64,000 nucleotides of DNA, taken from contig JAZBQD010000027.1 of assembly GCA_036583965.1 (NCBI GenBank), forward strand, positions 27,845,001 to 27,909,000. Reading direction: 5' to 3'. Below, in pieces: positions 62,804-64,000 of this stretch. Each line of letters opens with the position of its first letter. Position 1 is the stretch's first letter. The stretch is from Prunella strophiata. Lineage: Eukaryota > Chordata > Aves > Passeriformes > Prunellidae. The position numbers and the translations under genes are program-made. The notes beneath the pieces were generated by a model. That model was not told the DNA's origin and did not search any database. It was given only the letters and a program-made list of their open reading frames with translations.

Positions 62804-64000
62804 CCCAGTGACTGGCAGAAATCTGCATGGCACAAGCCACTGTGCTGGAGTGGTCACACAGGAGCTACACTGTCCTGGAGTGTCCATCAAGAGGGGCTGC
62901 AGCTGAGCAGTGAAAGGTTCACCTTTCCACCTGGGCTGCTGTGCTGGCTCAGGCTCTGCAGAGTGTGCCCATTTGTATCCTCTGGCACCGACTCTGCACT
63001 GCCTTTTGTTTCAGGTACCAATTAGCTCAAACCAGAACAGCCACTCTGCAGGCCCTGCTGAAGGTCAGCAGTCTGTTCTGAGCTGGCAGTAGTTTCAAAT
63101 AAAATATTGCAGCCTCCTCTTTCTTTTGTCTCTCTTCTCAGCACAGAGTGCACGAAGCAGGAGATGCTATAAGGGCTTGGTGCTCTCCCACACAGAGTTT
63201 TGGAGGGTCATTTTTCCTTTTAAAATCCCAGTACCTCCCCAGGAGCTGGACACTACAGGGGCTGAGCTCTGGTCATGCTTTGGTGAGTGGTCACTAACTT
63301 TTGAGGCATATCAATGCATCTGGAACACAGCTCTCCAGTCCTCATCAACTTGGCTGAGCCATCAGCTGTCTCTTCAACAGCTGCTGGGAGCTGATGAGTG
63401 ATAACACCACTTAAAAGCCTAAGGAAACATCCCTGATTAACACCAGCTGCAGTGAGGGCAGGAAGGTGAATGGAGTGACCACAGTTACATTAAATGTGGC
63501 ATGCCCTGGGAGCAAATAGGTGTTTGTCACCTCACACGGTTACCGTGGCATTTGTGGCATTGTCCTTTCAGTCACTGGGGCCTGGCCCTGTGGCAGCAGC
63601 TGAGGATGCTGCAGAAGGGGGAATGGCTGCCCTGGGAGAGTATGAGAGCCAGCATCCACGTGCCTGGTTGGTGTGTGGCAGATGCTGTGACAGGAGGAGG
63701 GTGACTCAAGCGGTTCGTGCCATCCATGGGCTCTTGCATGCTTCTGTAATGATAAGTGTTTCTTCACAGAATTGTAGAGGGTTGTAAACACCCCCCTACA
63801 GGCTGGAAACAAAGCCAGAAGCTGTTAGGAGGTTTGCCCTTTGCCATACCACCATGCTGGTTGTACATTTCCTGGGAAAGCAGGAATCTGCCCTAACTGG
63901 AGCTGAGCAGGAAGAGTAGGTGGGTGTGGGCTGGGGAAGCTGTGAGAGTGTCTCACTGTGTGCAGGTGATTGTTGAGCTCAGGTGGTGGGAGAAGCTGGT
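62804..64000. other. right edge: candidate exons of an unidentified gene
   Basis: Four short segments with exon-like borders occur on the + strand at 63015-63063, 63142-63282, 63572-63670 and 63966 onward (cut by the window end). The last three read in phase 0 throughout, and the first ends in phase 0. Peptide samples are YQLAQTRTATLQALLK, HRVHEAGDAIRAW, EGGMAALGEYESQ and VIVELRWWEKL. I do not recognise a family. It could be the start or an internal part of a neighbouring gene, or chance. The rest of the stretch shows nothing else. Confidence 0.3.

Noticed and set aside
62384..62840. Open frames of 65-81 codons on both strands
   Set aside because: They lie in solo LTR copy B and recur in copy A at 25 kb; they are repeat-derived, not genes.

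Overview
The window is vertebrate nuclear DNA, most likely from a bird and probably a songbird. It is CpG-poor, has no CpG island, and consists mostly of non-coding sequence with sparse short exons bounded by canonical AG/GT splice sites. Its interspersed repeats are of avian type: CR1 LINE 3' ends and solo LTRs that resemble songbird endogenous-retrovirus LTRs as I remember them. The lineage call is an inference; no database was searched.

One gene can be read with confidence. It is on the + strand, and I recognise it as TEDC1 (tubulin epsilon and delta complex 1, human C14orf80). Five exons, all starting and ending in phase 0, form one open chain: 11429-11587, 17139-17237, 37322-37408, 40424-40636 and the terminal exon 60017-60373. 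Together they encode 304 residues and a stop, which is the C-terminal two thirds or so of the family. Introns are long (5.6, 20.1, 3.0 and 19.4 kb). A possible earlier exon lies at 7267-7329. The rest of the N-terminus was not found and is probably upstream of base 1. A 3' UTR with several poly(A) signals follows the stop.

Layout: 1-11428 is intron or upstream sequence with one candidate exon. 11429-17237 holds two exons. 17238-37321 is a 20-kb intron with a solo LTR (25202-25794), a hairpin-forming minisatellite (27896-28430), CR1 fragments and a second type of solo LTR (33656-34282). 37322-40636 holds two exons. 40637-60016 is a 19-kb intron with an old CR1 piece, a 65-bp tandem duplication and a younger CR1 3' end. 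60017-60945 is the terminal exon and 3' UTR. 60946-64000 is intergenic, with a solo LTR of the 25-kb family in the opposite orientation (62213-62803), then several phase-compatible candidate exons that could begin a neighbouring gene.

I see no operon, CRISPR array, tRNA, rRNA or convincing novel multi-gene system. The items most worth a second look are the minisatellite, the inverted LTR pair spanning the 3' part of TEDC1, a coding-like pseudo-exon in the last intron, and the candidate exons at the right edge.
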